DNA from: Amaurobius ferox
Taxonomy: Eukaryota > Arthropoda > Arachnida > Araneae > Amaurobiidae
Length of the DNA: 64,000 nucleotides
Reading direction: 5' to 3'
NCBI GenBank assembly: GCA_951213105.1
Contig: OX578142.1
Location: 119,631,354 to 119,695,353 of the forward strand
Under the pieces are notes generated by a model that saw nothing but the letters and a program-made list of their open reading frames with translations, ran no database searches and had not been told where the DNA came from. This document shows, one piece after another, positions 46,430 through 57,808 of this stretch (the stretch's first letter is position 1; each line of letters starts with the position of its first letter). The position numbers and the translations under genes were made by a program.

Positions 46430-47800
46430 TGCCGATCTGCAGATTTCTTCTTTATTTGGTTCGTGCCCGGGCTGATTTTCGCCTATACGAGCTATGACGT
46501 GAGTGATCCCGGGAGAGAAAGTTTGAAAGCGCGCCTTTGATTTAGACCAATCGTTTTAATTTCGCCAGACTATAATAGAGAATTTCGCAGTAGATGCAGT
46601 CTATTGGCCCTGAGATTTCGTGAGGAGAAGACCTCGCGGTTGTCTCTCCTTTTATACTGGAACACAAAGGAATTTACCCAAGGGTCCTTTGTGTCGGATT
46701 ATAGTTTAATTTGAAAAGATATATAATCTGAAGATGACCAGGACATCTTTCCCTTCAAAATTAATAAAATTTTCTCTTATATTTTAGGTATCGAAATTGA
46801 AGATTAATGAAGTAGCCTAGCCAAATGAATCTGGAAAGCGCTCCGGGTTTTGATCGAATCCTGTGAGATATTCCGGCGGATCAGTTCTACAGATCGGGCG
46901 AGTTACCTACTTGACTTACGCGGAATTTCAGCCTTAGTACGGAACGGTTCAATTATCTTCAGACCAGGCGGAACTATTCCTGGAATATGTGGCTCTTATA
47001 TCCTGGTGCGGAAGTAGCGTTTCAGTGGGCAAAAACTTATTGTTCTTCTAGAACTCCGTGAGAGTAGTATTAAGTGCACAGCTTGACGTAACATAGTATT
47101 ACAGGTATTTCTAAAATTAAGTGTGGCTTCAGAGAGAATAATTTATGCCTAGAGAGAGACAAAATAATAATTATATTAAGAGTTAATTTCCTGTCTCTCA
47201 CATTTTTCTGCACCATCTCTCAAGATCTAAATCGAAATATTGAATTATGTATAAGGAAGCTATTTTCAATCTTTTGATCATATATTTTATGTGTATAAGA
47301 TACTGGTTACATTAATTCCTGATGGTGGACATTTTAGTGAAATTTCCTTCTTATATCGAAAGGAAAATATTTAATTACTATATCTTATTTCTATCTCATA
47401 ATATCCATAATAAAAGAGTATTTGAAGAATTATATTATATTGTCATGTTTTCCAACACATCTTCACCTGTTATATTTATTTTGTGTCTGTGTCTAGCTAA
47501 CTTTTAGTTGGCCGGAATAAGTTCTTATCTGGAGTTATTGCGCAACGTAAGCTCAAGTTATAACTTCGAAGTAATTTCACCTTAATTCCTAAAATTCTCA
47601 AACGCAATGATTCTATAACTTATCAGAATATTTATTAATTACAAAAAAACCGCTATACGTGTATTTACGTGTGTCAGATTTCCCGTATGACAGATTTGGT
47701 GCCGTGCGCACCCTGGCCTTGTGACACTGCGTCAAACGGGAATCAAATCACGAGTCTTCGTGTGGCCAGTCAACGCGTTCTTGTCGTCAAAGTGGACTCG
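46430..47800 (+). other. GC-richer block, possibly a solo-LTR-like relic
   Basis: This block stands out from the AT-rich surroundings. It has a possible TATA box (CTTTTATACTGG, about 46649-46660). Near its right edge ...TTTCCCGTATGACA is followed by GATTTGGTGCCGTGCGCACC (about 47692-47711), which looks like a retrotransposon primer-binding site after an LTR end (BEL/Pao-like from memory). No second LTR, no gag/pol frame and no clear 5' TG boundary was found, so this is only a suggestion. Confidence 0.25.
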
Positions 47801-48334
47801 TCCATTATTTCCATATTTGAAATATTTATAAATGAAATATTTTGAAATATTTATAAATATTCACAACAATTACCCGTAGCATAGTTTAAATCTAATACAA
47901 TAATAATTCTTACAAAAGAAAATAAAATATTTAGAATAGTTAAATCAAAGACCAGAAATAAATCCAATTGAATGTGTCATATGATCTGTAAAAGCATATT
48001 AGAGTACAAAACTTTAATAATCAAGACCATTCTTTTAATACTTAAAAAATGTGACGAGTAAAATGCCTTTCAAAACATTATTAAACTTGTTAACAAATGT
48101 GAAGTCGTAATATTGCCAAATGATTCTATAATTAAGTATTAATGCTACAGTTAGAACATTTATATAAAATGTCAATTTATTTACAATTTAACAGAGTCAA
48201 AAGTCTTAAGAGCTCTACAATATATATATATAGAGAGATTCTGCGATATGCACACATTGCGATGAATGATAAATGTGTTTTAAATTTATGTAACTTTATT
48301 ATAGTGCATTGTATGAAATGTAGCAGCTTGTAAA
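47801..48334. other. AT-rich spacer
   Basis: Contains a duplicated TGAAATATTTATAAAT phrase (47817-47852) and an (AT)n run (48221-48232). No gene was found. Confidence 0.5.
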
Positions 48335-48336
48335 TA

Positions 48337-49712
48337 CACTCTTTTGCAAAAAACAAACGAAGCGCCCCTAAAAAATTATCCGATTATCTAGAGATTTCGC
48401 ATGGAAATTCCTTTATACCAAGTGTGCAAATGATTAAATTTGCAAGGCCAATGAGTGCTAATTTCGGTCATAGAGCACGTTTCTACTGCGCAACTAGAAT
48501 CCTATAAAACAGGTTAAAAATATAGACTGTTTATCTTTGCTCGTTATCCGCGTTGCAGTTCCGTGGAAGACACAACCAATAATGCCGTTACGATGTTGCC
48601 GAAGACCTTATAAGCAATTAGACGAGTTCGAACGTGGTCGAACTTTAGTCAGGATGCGTGAAGCTGGCTGGTCATACCGAGCAATAGGCCGCCACCTGCA
48701 CAGAACGGACACTGCTGTGCAAAGGTGCTGGTAGCAATGGTTGCTGCAAGGAACTCATCGGCAGAATGAAGGTTCTGGAAGGCCAACGGCATCATTTACC
48801 GCCATCCAACATGCTACAGCCTCTTCCACACCACCCGTGGTACCTTCCACCATCTGACGGCGCTTGACTGAGGTGGGGTTACCCTCACGGCGGCCTTTAA
48901 AACGTCTATCCATAACCCCACAACATCGACAGAGTCTTTTGGAGTGGTGTTGTAACCGAGCATCATGGCTGCCAGCAGACTGGCATCGCATAGTGTTCAG
49001 CGATGAATTACGCTTCAATCTTTCAGCAGATGACCATCGGGTACGTGTGTGGAGGCGCCAGGGCCAGCGGTCCCGATCAGTCTTTGTTTTAAACAGGCAC
49101 ATAGTCATTACCCCTGGTGGGATGGTGTAGGGTGCTATCTCTTACGACAGCAGGTCGCCCCTAGTCATCCTGTTTGTTTACAACTTTAACAGCTCAATGA
49201 TATGTTGAAGAAATCCTGCGGCGGTTTGCGTTACCCTGCATGGCACGTCATTCTGGGACCATTTTCCAACAAGATGATGCCACGCCACAAACGGCTCGCA
49301 TAGCATATCTGTGGATAGTCTCCGTGCTGTTAATACTGTTCCTTTGACAGAAAAGTCACCAGACCTTTCGCCAATCGAGCATGTATGGGACATGCTAGGC
49401 CGCCAAATTCGGGTACCTCGAAATGTAGCAGATCTGGAGCAACAATTGAGGAATGCCTGGCAGAATGTATCGAAGGCTGACATTAGGAAACTTTGCCACT
49501 CCTTACCTAGACGTATACAAACATGCATTGCCGCCAAAGGGGGTTTCACCAATTACTGATTTGAAAATTCAATGTGCAATTGCTAACCAAGTCCTGCATC
49601 CATGATTTTGTAATCATTTCATTACCTGTGTATGAGCTATAAGCATATTTAATTTCAATGAAACCAGTTACTTTCTCCATGGTGCTTCGTTTTTTTTTTC
49701 TGCAAAAGAGTG
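48337..49712 (+). mobile_element. Second Tc1-like transposon with TIRs
   Basis: The left end is CACTCTTTTGCAAAAAAC...ACGAAGCGCC (48337 on) after a TA (48335-48336). The right end, on the complement, is CACTCTTTTGCAGAAAAA...ACGAAGCACC (from 49712), followed by CA where TA is expected. At ~1376 bp with a single transposase gene it is a typical Tc1-like unit. Its TIRs are unlike those at 42928/44334, so it is a separate family. Confidence 0.88.
48582..49559 (+). pseudogene. Tc1-like transposase with several stops, DDE residues kept
   Basis: The Met at 48582 (MPLRCCRRPYKQL) is chosen because EFERGRTLVRMREAGWSYRA, the first helix-turn-helix, follows at the usual distance. TAG at 48732 (RCW*QW) and TGA near 48855 (STI*RRL) interrupt the DNA-binding half. 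The core has RIVFSDELRF (first Asp), GGMV*GAISYDSRSPL (Trp turned TAG), a frameshifted QQDDATPQTAR (second Asp kept), and SPDLSPIEHVWDMLGRQI (Glu kept). It ends LPRRIQTCIAAKGGFTNY with a normal stop at 49557. So all three catalytic acids survive, but three stops and at least two frameshifts in the middle prevent expression. Length (~325 codons) is as in relatives. Confidence 0.92.
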
Positions 49713-49868
49713 CATTAGAGCAATTGATAGAAATTAATGTGAAAAGGATTTCAAGCGCTGTTTTATATCAGGTATCAATCTGAATCCAGACTACTATCAT
49801 ATTTATCCCTCACACATCATCGATAAACTGGAAAAATCTTTATTAAATTATTAGGTCGAATCAACCAA

Positions 49869-49976
49869 CAAGTATTATTTGATCACCACAGCCTAGATCC
49901 AGCAAGTATTAGTTGATCGCTACAGCGTAGATCCAACAAGTTTTATTTGATCACTACAGCGTAGATCAAAACTCGC
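49869..49976. repeat. 34-bp tandem repeat, 3 copies
   Basis: Copies start at about 49869, 49903 and 49937 with the pattern CAAGTATTATTTGATCACCA then CAGCCTAGATCCAG, differing at a few positions. It lies 160 bp outside the Tc1-like element. Confidence 0.85.
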
Positions 49977-50396
49977 TATTGATTCATAAAACGAAACTTA
50001 ATTAAGGTACCTATTAAGGCAAAACAAAATTTGATGTGAATATACTAACCTAATTTTTACATGCAAAACATCTGTTAATTGTCTGTCACTTGCTGCTGGA
50101 CAAATATGTCAGTCTTTATATAATAGAAATAATATCTTTACAGTAGCACTAGCTTATACAAACTTTTCTTCTGAGTGATTTAAGTGTAGGTGGTAAATAT
50201 GTAAACACACTTTATTCATAATATAACACATAAGAATAAATTAGAAGTCATCTCTCAGGATCTTACATTCCACCCAATTGGTCATAGTTTATCCACACAC
50301 GCATTACGGAACATAAACTCCAGATTATCCGTAGTTTAGTTTCTAAAACGTTCTACTAAAAATTCATCGCTTGTTGCCTGCAAAGTAAACTGTTAT
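49977..50396. other. AT-rich spacer
   Basis: No gene or known repeat recognised. Confidence 0.45.
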
Positions 50397-51235
50397 TACT
50401 TCTCTTATACACATTGTATAATGTATATAAGAAAAGTAATAACAGTTTACTTTTCTTATATACATTATACAATGTATATAAGTAATAACAGTTTTTACAT
50501 TGTATAATGTATACGGAAAGTTTTATGACGGGGTCGAAACTTCGAACTCAAGTTGTCGACGAAAGAGTACGTTTTAAGCATCCCTGAGCACGAATCGAAC
50601 GTTTTTGAGGTGATGTGTGTATGTGTGTATAGAAACGATATCTCACGAGCGAATGGTGCATTTCTAACGAAATTTAATACAAATATTACAATTGGGGGAT
50701 GTTGGAAAGTTCTTGATTTTGAACACAATCTGATGTTCGGAAAACTCCCAAATATTTGAATGAAATTTTAAAAAATCATTAAAAAATCAGAACTTTTAAT
50801 AATGTTACGTAAATTATCATTCCTTATATAATTTTTTAGTAAAAAAGACTGACATACACTTTGGAAGGCTAGCACCGTTTTCGACATATTGCCCGTTTTT
50901 CTATTAAATTCATCAAACTATTACATAAAATTAAAAAGAATTAACTATTGTGTAATATGTCGTTGTGGATCTAGTTCAGCTCATTCCATTCATGAGAAAA
51001 TATATATTTGTGTAATGGTTTCATATTTTTACGACTAACAATTCCGCCGTCATTTATATATTTTATATATTTGAAAAACTATTTTCACCGTATATATTTA
51101 ACGATACAGTTAACGAACTTGGTAACTTATTTAGCGGCATATCACCAACTTGGCGATATACTACCCCAGATTAAGAAGAACATAGCCGAAATTGCACAAA
51201 TGAAGCTAAATTAACAGAAATTATACCGATACAGC
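50397..51235 (+). repeat. Rep-C copy with multiplied palindromic start
   Basis: The start contains three successive versions of a near-perfect palindrome built on ATACATTGTATAATGTATAT (about 50405-50432, 50452-50481 and 50497-50514), where other copies have one. The body follows: GGGGTCGAAACTTCGAA, GAAAGAGTACGTTTTAAGC, a short (TGTA)n tract, CGATATCTCACGAGCGAATGG, then CACCAACTTGGCGATATAC. The last ~300 bp are missing or too diverged. Confidence 0.75.
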
Positions 51236-51302
51236 AACACAAAAAGACTGGGGCGTTTGGGAGCTGTTTCACATGCGGTGAAATGCAAATATGGCAGCAT
51301 TA

Positions 51303-52247
51303 TTAAGGGGACGGTGGGCGTTGAAATGAGCAAAAATCGACTAAAAAAAGTTTTAATATATAACATTATTTTACACATTTAACATTTGCTTAAGGGTGGG
51401 ACAACGTCAATCCGATAGGAAGAACCTCCCAAAAGGCAGGTAGACGTACCCTATCCCAAACAGTTCAATCCCCCTTTGCAGGCATTAGCGTCCATGGAAA
51501 TCGCCGACAGAAACATTGCACCTGCTGCAGCAGGTCCATGGAAATGTCCTTGGAAAGGAACATTGCACCTGCTGCAGCAGGTGCAATGTTTCTGTCAGCG
51601 AGTTCCATGGACGCCAATGCCTACAAAGGGGGTCGAACTGTTTGGGATAGGGTATGTCAAATACCTATCTTTTTGGGAGGTTCTTCGTTTGGGATGGACG
51701 CTGTCCCACCCGTAAGCAAAAGGTTGAATGCATTTTTTTCGAAACGGAATTTTCAAAGGTTTTACATTTTTAAAATGCTCCATGCGTCTTAATTTTTGTC
51801 TGAGATGCATGAAATTTGGCAAGAAGACACCTCTCATACTTTTTAATGAAACTGGGTATGCATTTTATAATTGGACTTTATTAAGGTAATTAAAAGTGAA
51901 TAAGAACCTAATTAAATGATGAAAATTAAGTTTTAATGCAGAAAAATATTTTTAAAAAATTAACTTTCTAAGGGATTTAAAAATGAATACCCAAATTTGT
52001 TCATAATGTGTTTTTGAGTGATCATAATGTAAAATTATTCAAAAATGTTAACAAATAGCACGCAAGGAACATTTTCAAATTTTCGTTAAAAAAAATTAAA
52101 TTAAAAAAAATACAAAATTATAACAAAATTGAAAAAAAAAATTACTGGTATTGTATATAGTAATGTTAAGAGAAATATTTATACAAATTTTCCCGTTTCT
52201 AAGTCAATAAATAAATAAAAAAATTTCAATGTCCACCGTCCCCTTAA
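51303..52247. mobile_element. TTAA-flanked element with 20-bp TIRs enclosing a large palindrome
   Basis: TTAA stands at 51303-51306 and 52244-52247. The element between (51307-52243, 937 bp) has inverted ends GGGGACGGTGGGCGTTGAAA and, on the complement, GGGGACGGTGGACATTGAAA (18 of 20 identical). TTAA duplications are made by piggyBac and Kolobok transposases. The G-rich end does not look like the CCC start of classical piggyBac, so Kolobok or an unnamed group is as likely. No transposase is encoded. The interior holds the 336-bp palindrome at 51385-51720 and AT-rich filler. Confidence 0.75.
51385..51720. repeat. 336-bp imperfect palindrome with 32-bp perfect core
   Basis: The left arm from TTTGCTTAAGGGTGGGAC (51385) is mirrored by GTCCCACCCGTAAGCAAA ending at 51720. 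CCTATCCCAAACAGTTC (left) pairs with GAACTGTTTGGGATAGG (right), and GCATTAGCGTCCATGGAA with TTCCATGGACGCCAATGC. The centre is a perfect palindrome of 32 bp, built on CACCTGCTGCAGCAGGTG, at about 51559-51590. A 47-bp segment including GAACATTGCACCTGCTGCAG is duplicated on the left of the centre. It would form a long hairpin in RNA or extruded DNA, and may be a separate foldback element nested in the TTAA element. Confidence 0.85.
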
Positions 52248-53173
52248 TACTAAAACTACCGAAGCGGTCGTTTTAACCGGATGGAATCACAATGGAAATT
52301 TACAATCAATCAGGAGACGTCAGTACTTGTAGTATTGAGGGAGGATATTACATATATATATTGAACCTAAAAAATATTTTTTTTAATTTTCTATATTTAT
52401 TGAATAAAATATTAAAAATATATTTAAATGAATTATCAAAATATTTCAATTATAATTCATTTTATAATGAAACTGAAAAAGAGATATATTTACAAATGAA
52501 GCAATCCTCCCTGATTTTGAGATCGTCCTTCTCAAAACTATTTTTTTTTTTCAACCTTGCGCGCATTGTAGCGTCAAAACCGATTATCCCAGCATCTTAA
52601 AAGTTTGCAAGTTGTTGTATTAAGCGTTTTATATTATAAACGTACTCCACCTAAACATAAATAACTGTCTGTCAACAAACTTTTATTAAAAATATTCTAC
52701 AAAATAATTTGATATCTTTAGCAATTAGTCAAAATGGTACAAAAAATGTATGTTTTTTTTTTCACAAATTTTAATATAATTTTATTGGAGGTTAAAATAT
52801 AATCTCTTTAGAAGATTATATTAAAACAGTAAGAATGAATGTCTCACCGTTCATCTAGAAACCTTCCTGCAGCAATTGTAACGCAAGGGTCATTTTCAAA
52901 AATGTCAATTAGTGTAGCATGAAAGCAAAATGCTCTGCCAAACTTTTACTAAACGTGTTTCTCTTTTTTCAAGTAATAGGTAAATAGTAAGGCAGCACAC
53001 CCTAAAAGTTTGATATCATTAAAAGATTAATAACAGGTCCATAAAATTTTGAATATTCCATTACAAACAACAATTTTTGAGCTGGTAAGGAGGATCTCTC
53101 ACCTTAAAATATCGCAATCCAAAACGTACAAAATATTAACATAAAAATAAAACAAAAAATTTTTGTTATTTAA
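52248..53173. other. AT-rich spacer
   Basis: Low-complexity sequence; no gene supported. An AAAATATAATTT/TATATT-rich stretch at 52360-52450 and T-runs at 52543 and 52755 were noted. Confidence 0.5.
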
Positions 53174-54846
53174 CGTATCAATCTAAATCCTAATTTAATC
53201 CGCATTTCCTACAGAAAAGAGAAAGTCGTTTACTCTGATTCAAAACTTTAAGGAGGTTAATCATTAATAAAAATTATTGGCGTTCTTTTCATTTCATCTG
53301 GCATTATAAACTACAAATCCTGTTCCGGATTATTTGGGAAAAGGAAACTAGATATATATGCAAGAACAAATAAATAAACCAATCAGCACTCTACTATTAG
53401 ATTAGAATGCGTGACTACTCGCTATTAATCAAGAAAATTGGATTTACTGGGATGAAGAGCATGCACTGCGGTTTCAGGAATAAAACAGTTAGATGGAGAT
53501 CGGGAATAAATTCTGGATAAAGTATCACTTTAAAACACACAAGAGCTCAATTACTAGATTTGTGTCTATTTGGGGTGTAATGTGTGTCCCAGAAGTGCGC
53601 TAATAGCATTTCTGATCGAAATAGTACAATTTATTACTTCATCTTTCATGTTTATCAAAATGAAACACAAAACGGGGATTTATTAAACAGATATTTCTAT
53701 AATTTAAATGTTTAAACTGTATAAAATATGAAAACGTATTAGTCTAAATTGTAATTTAATCCGCATTTCCTTCTGAAATGAGAAAACTGTTTACTACGAT
53801 TCAAAACTTCAGGTAGTTTAATCATTAATAAACATTAATGGAGTTCTTTTCATTTCATCTGGCATCCTAAACTAGAAATCCAGTTACCGTATTTTTGCGA
53901 AAATAAAAACCAGATATATATGTAAGGGCAAATAAACAAACCATTCAGCACTCTACTATTAGATTAGAATGCGTGACTACTCACTATTAATCAAGGAAAT
54001 TGGATTTACGTGGATGAAGAGCATGCACTGCGGTTTCAGGAATAAAACAGTTAGAGATCCGGCGTAAATTCTGGATAAAATATCATTTTAAAACACACGA
54101 AAGCTCAATTACTAGATTTGTGTTTATTTGGGGTGTAATGTGCGTAACATAATTCCGTTAATAGAGTTTCTGATAGAAATTGCATAATTTATTTCTTCAT
54201 CTTCCATGTTTATAAAAATGAAACACAAAACGGGGATTTATTAAACAGATATTTCTACAATTTAAATGGTTAAACTGTATAAAATATGAAAACGTATTAG
54301 TCTAAACTGTAATTTAATCCGCATTTCCTTCTGAAATGAGAGAACCTTTTAAGGATTCAAAACTTTTGGCAGGTTAATCATTAATAAACATTATTGACGT
54401 TATTTTCATTTCATCTGGCATCGTAAACTAGAAAGCCAGTTTCCGTAATTTTGCGAAAATAAAAACTAAGTATATATGTAAGGGAAAATAAATAAACCAT
54501 TCAGCACTCTACTATTGGATTAGAATGCGTGACTGCTCACTATTAATGAAGAAAATTTGATTTACTCGGATGAAGAACATGCACTGCGGTTTCAGGAATA
54601 AAACAGTTAGATGAAGATCCGCAATAAATAAATTCTAAGTATCGTTTTAAAACACACAAAAGCTCAATTACAAGATTTGTGTTCATGTGGGGTGTGATAT
54701 GTATCATAGAAGTGCGTAATGGCGTTTCTGATCGAAATCGCATAATTTATTGCTTCATCTTCCATGTGCATGAAAAAGAAACATAAAACGGGGATTTATT
54801 AAATGGATATTTCTGTAATTTAAATGTTTAAACTGTGTATGAAAAA
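53174..54846. repeat. Tandem array, three copies of a ~558-bp unit
   Basis: The landmark TAATTTAATCCGCATTTCCT occurs at 53191, 53752 and 54310 (steps of 561 and 558 bp). Other landmarks keep the same order in each copy: CAGCACTCTACTATTRGATT, GAAGAGCATGCACTGCGG, TCAGGAATAAAACAGTTAGA, TTGGGGTGTAATGTGYGT-like and AAACGGGGATTTATTAAA. Copies 2 and 3 look closer to each other than to copy 1. I see no conserved open frame across the three copies, so it is a satellite-like array rather than duplicated exons. Confidence 0.9.
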
Positions 54847-55539
54847 CTAATTGCTTACTCTGAAAGTTTAATGTTTACATTTTAAAACAAGAAATTTATG
54901 AAGGAGCCCGGATATGACATCTCCTGAACCGGAAGTGGGAGTCTAGTGAAACCATTAACCCTCTCTGAAATTCAGTGTTAAATCCATATCAGTCATCATC
55001 TAAGCTCTATAAATATTCAATTCTGAAATTAGATTTTTCAAGGAAGCTTTTTGAACCGGAAGTTAAAACAACCGGAAGTGGAAAATTTTAGTTATCCCCC
55101 TATATCCTCCGAAATGTAATGCTACATTCATATCAGTCGGATGGGCACCAGGTTTGACATTTCAGTTGAACGAGCTTTACGACCCACAAATTTACAATGG
55201 CATCAAAAGGTTGGATAATCACTGTGTCTGCATGGGTGTAACCCACACTCCGGGACTGACCTGAGGATGTTGTGCAAAAAAGGGGGGATCCAATCAGGGT
55301 CGGCCCAAAGCTATAATGCAAAGCAAGACCTATCAACCTAGAGAAAAGCATGTTTCCTCGTGGCAAGATAAAAACCTCATTTACCTAACGAAAGAGAACA
55401 CAGCAGATTGAAAAGGGTCGTCGAACTATGAGGAAGATAAGCAGAAAAATAAATAATGTTCGCTGTGACAAAAAAAAAACACTATTGCTATAGGAATCAG
55501 TTTCAGATGAGGCGAAATCAATTAAATTCACTCCCTAGT
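54847..55539. repeat. Spacer with a diverged ~130-bp duplication containing ACCGGAAGT sites
   Basis: ACCGGAAGT occurs at about 54928, 55055 and 55071. The segment ACCGGAAGTGG...CTCTGAAATTCAG..AAATCCATATCAGTC (from 54928) is echoed by ACCGGAAGTGG...CTCCGAAATGTAA..CATTCATATCAGTC (from 55071). A less AT-rich patch at 55130-55330 has no known content. Confidence 0.5.
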
Positions 55540-56330
55540 GCCAAGTACTCCAAATCAAAGCCAGTGATCTCTAGTGAAATTAAAAGCGATATCTCACGAT
55601 CGAAGCGTTTCGAAAAAATTTTATACGATTATTACAATCAGTCAACTGAATCTGTGAACAGAACCCTATCAGTGAACAGAACCCTATTGATTTTATATGT
55701 GATAGAATATTCAGAATAACCCCTCCTCCAATTTTCAATGATTTTTTAAAAAATCATCAAAAAATCAAAACTTTTAAAAATGATAAATAAATAATAAGTT
55801 TATGAGTAATTTTTCATTTCGAAAGGAATGATATAGTTTTTAAAGCGCTAGCATAAACTCTTCTAGAGATGTTGTACATTTTCCAAATGAATTTATAAAA
55901 AAAAATGGCAAAATATTAAAAAACTCAGTATCGTTAAATAGGTTAATATTTTACATGCAATATTATGAACCAAATTTACTATCGCCTTTCTCTTGGATCT
56001 AGCTCGTTCCATTCATAAGATAAAACATCTTTTAATTAGAGCTTAAACCATCCGTTAATACAAAATACTAAAGAAAAGCCCTTTTTTCTATCTATTGGTC
56101 TATATATAACGCTTGATGACAAATTTAGCGATAATATGGCAGCCTTGGTGATTAACTTGGTGAAATGGCGAAAAATAGACCAAACTGAGGTTTAATTAAC
56201 GAAGATTGATGAAAATTCAATATCCTGAAGTATGGAATTCAATTTCTTTGATAATTCATGTCGCTTTTTGGAATTAATATTCTTGGTGTAGCGAAAATCA
56301 TATGCTGCATATCAGATTTTTTTTTTTAAT
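55540..56330 (+). repeat. Rep-C copy lacking the head
   Basis: It enters at CGATATCTCACGATCGAAGCG and continues through CCCTATTGATTTTATATG, AGAATATTCAGAAT, ACTCTTCTAGAGATGTTG, GATTAACTTGGTGAAATGGCG and a TCATATGCTGCATATCAG end. A short duplication, GTGAACAGAACCCTATCAG followed by GTGAACAGAACCCTATTG, lies at 55655-55690. Confidence 0.72.
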
Positions 56331-57433
56331 ATTGACCAAATAATTATGTTGGAAAAGTACAAACGTGAATGAAATATAATCTTTAAAATGAATTATTTCA
56401 AATATGTAAATTAGATTGGAGACAAGCCCGCTTGTAAAAGAAATTTTTCTATAATAATCAATTTATTTCATTCTTAAAAAATTTATATATTTAATCATGG
56501 TATATAATTTTAGTCCTTTAAAATATGGTCCATACCATTAGGTATACTCTCGATTTGTTTTATGTCCTTAATACCTTAAAATTATATATAATTACATTCA
56601 TAGATACTTTTCAATATATTATATTAACGGTCCAAATTTTATAAAACAATAATTAATTGTTTTCCTATAGAATATTGCCAATTTTAAATGGATTTTTATA
56701 AATATTCAAAATTCACTTTCATAATCTCCTATTTTTCTTTCGTTGAGTGCTTAAAAGTTTTCAGAAAAAACACTTATAATAAAAACTGTTAATACTTACT
56801 TTACACTCCAAGATATCAATTGCTTATATGGGAGACTAATTTAAAGATCAAAAGGAAGCTGGTGTAATTTTTTCATTCTTCGATACTGGCACTTTTGATT
56901 AAATTCAATAATATAATTTATGTCCTCCCAGTACAATTTTTTTATTTCTTAATGCATGCCCTTCATTCAGGTTCAGAAAATTTCGCTAAATCTTATGATG
57001 AAATACTTTTTCATATGAAAACACAATATTCGCAAATGCAAACTACTGTCTCGAAATTTTCATTGTATTTATTTCTACATCTGAAATGTTATCGACAAGT
57101 AAATCAAGACACAACTTGCTAATCGCTTTTCCATTTGACGGTTGGCATATAACCTTCATTTTAAGGCCTGGATGTTTCTTTATACACTTCTGCTCAGTTT
57201 TAATGGCTCAAATAATAAGCCTCCATGCGAAACAGGGAAAACTACGATAAAATATTTTATGTATATTTCCAAACGATTTCAAACTTCTCTTGCATACTCA
57301 GAGGTGGTTAAGCTTTAAAGTTGTAAACCGAAATTCTACAATTTATTGGTTCCGTAGGAAGAAATTCAAGGTACGCAATTGGAAATATAAATAGAGTCAA
57401 ATAAGCACTTTTGCAGGGTCTACTTCAATGGTA
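56331..57433. other. AT-rich spacer
   Basis: No recognisable gene or repeat; homopolymeric and AT-rich throughout. Confidence 0.5.
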
Positions 57434-57540
57434 AGAGCTTGCAATTCTGCCCCAGTAGCTTAACGTTAGAACGTTGGTTGGCTAGTTTGAAGATCCAGGG
57501 TTCGACTCCCGGTAGCGGCAGCAAGGTTCTTTATAATGAC
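57434..57540 (+). mobile_element. tRNA-derived SINE head, copy 1
   Basis: The sequence reads CCCCAGTAGCTTAACG (box A-like), then CCAGGGTTCGACTCCCGG (intact T-arm/box B), closing GCGGCA. The D arm and acceptor stem no longer pair fully (TGCCCCA with GCGGCA has a mismatch), and no proper anticodon stem can be drawn. So it is a SINE head rather than a working tRNA gene. It is followed by AAGGTTCTTTATA, as in copy 2. Confidence 0.65.
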
Positions 57541-57808
57541 GCCCGAACAAATCAATCCTGTAGGTTAGTGCAAAGATGTCTGAGATCTGAAAGTGACCCT
57601 CGCACGACCAGAACGGATTCAGTGGACTCTAGAAGCTTTCAAAATGAAAAGATAACGACCACGCAGGATACTAACTTGGGTAGAAATAACAGTAACAGGA
57701 GGCTAACCTGAGGTAAAAATAGCAAAAGATGGTCAGTCAGACTGTCAGTTGCACGCCAATCTGACATTAGAAGGTGGAGAATACAGATTGCACATCAAAA
57801 ATCATAGC

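Noticed and set aside
53174..54846. CRISPR-like array
   Set aside because: Units are ~558 bp long with diverged interiors and no short repeat/spacer structure; the genome is eukaryotic.
57444..57520. Functional tRNA gene
   Set aside because: Acceptor mismatches, no anticodon stem that pairs, and a second decayed copy nearby; a SINE head explains it better.
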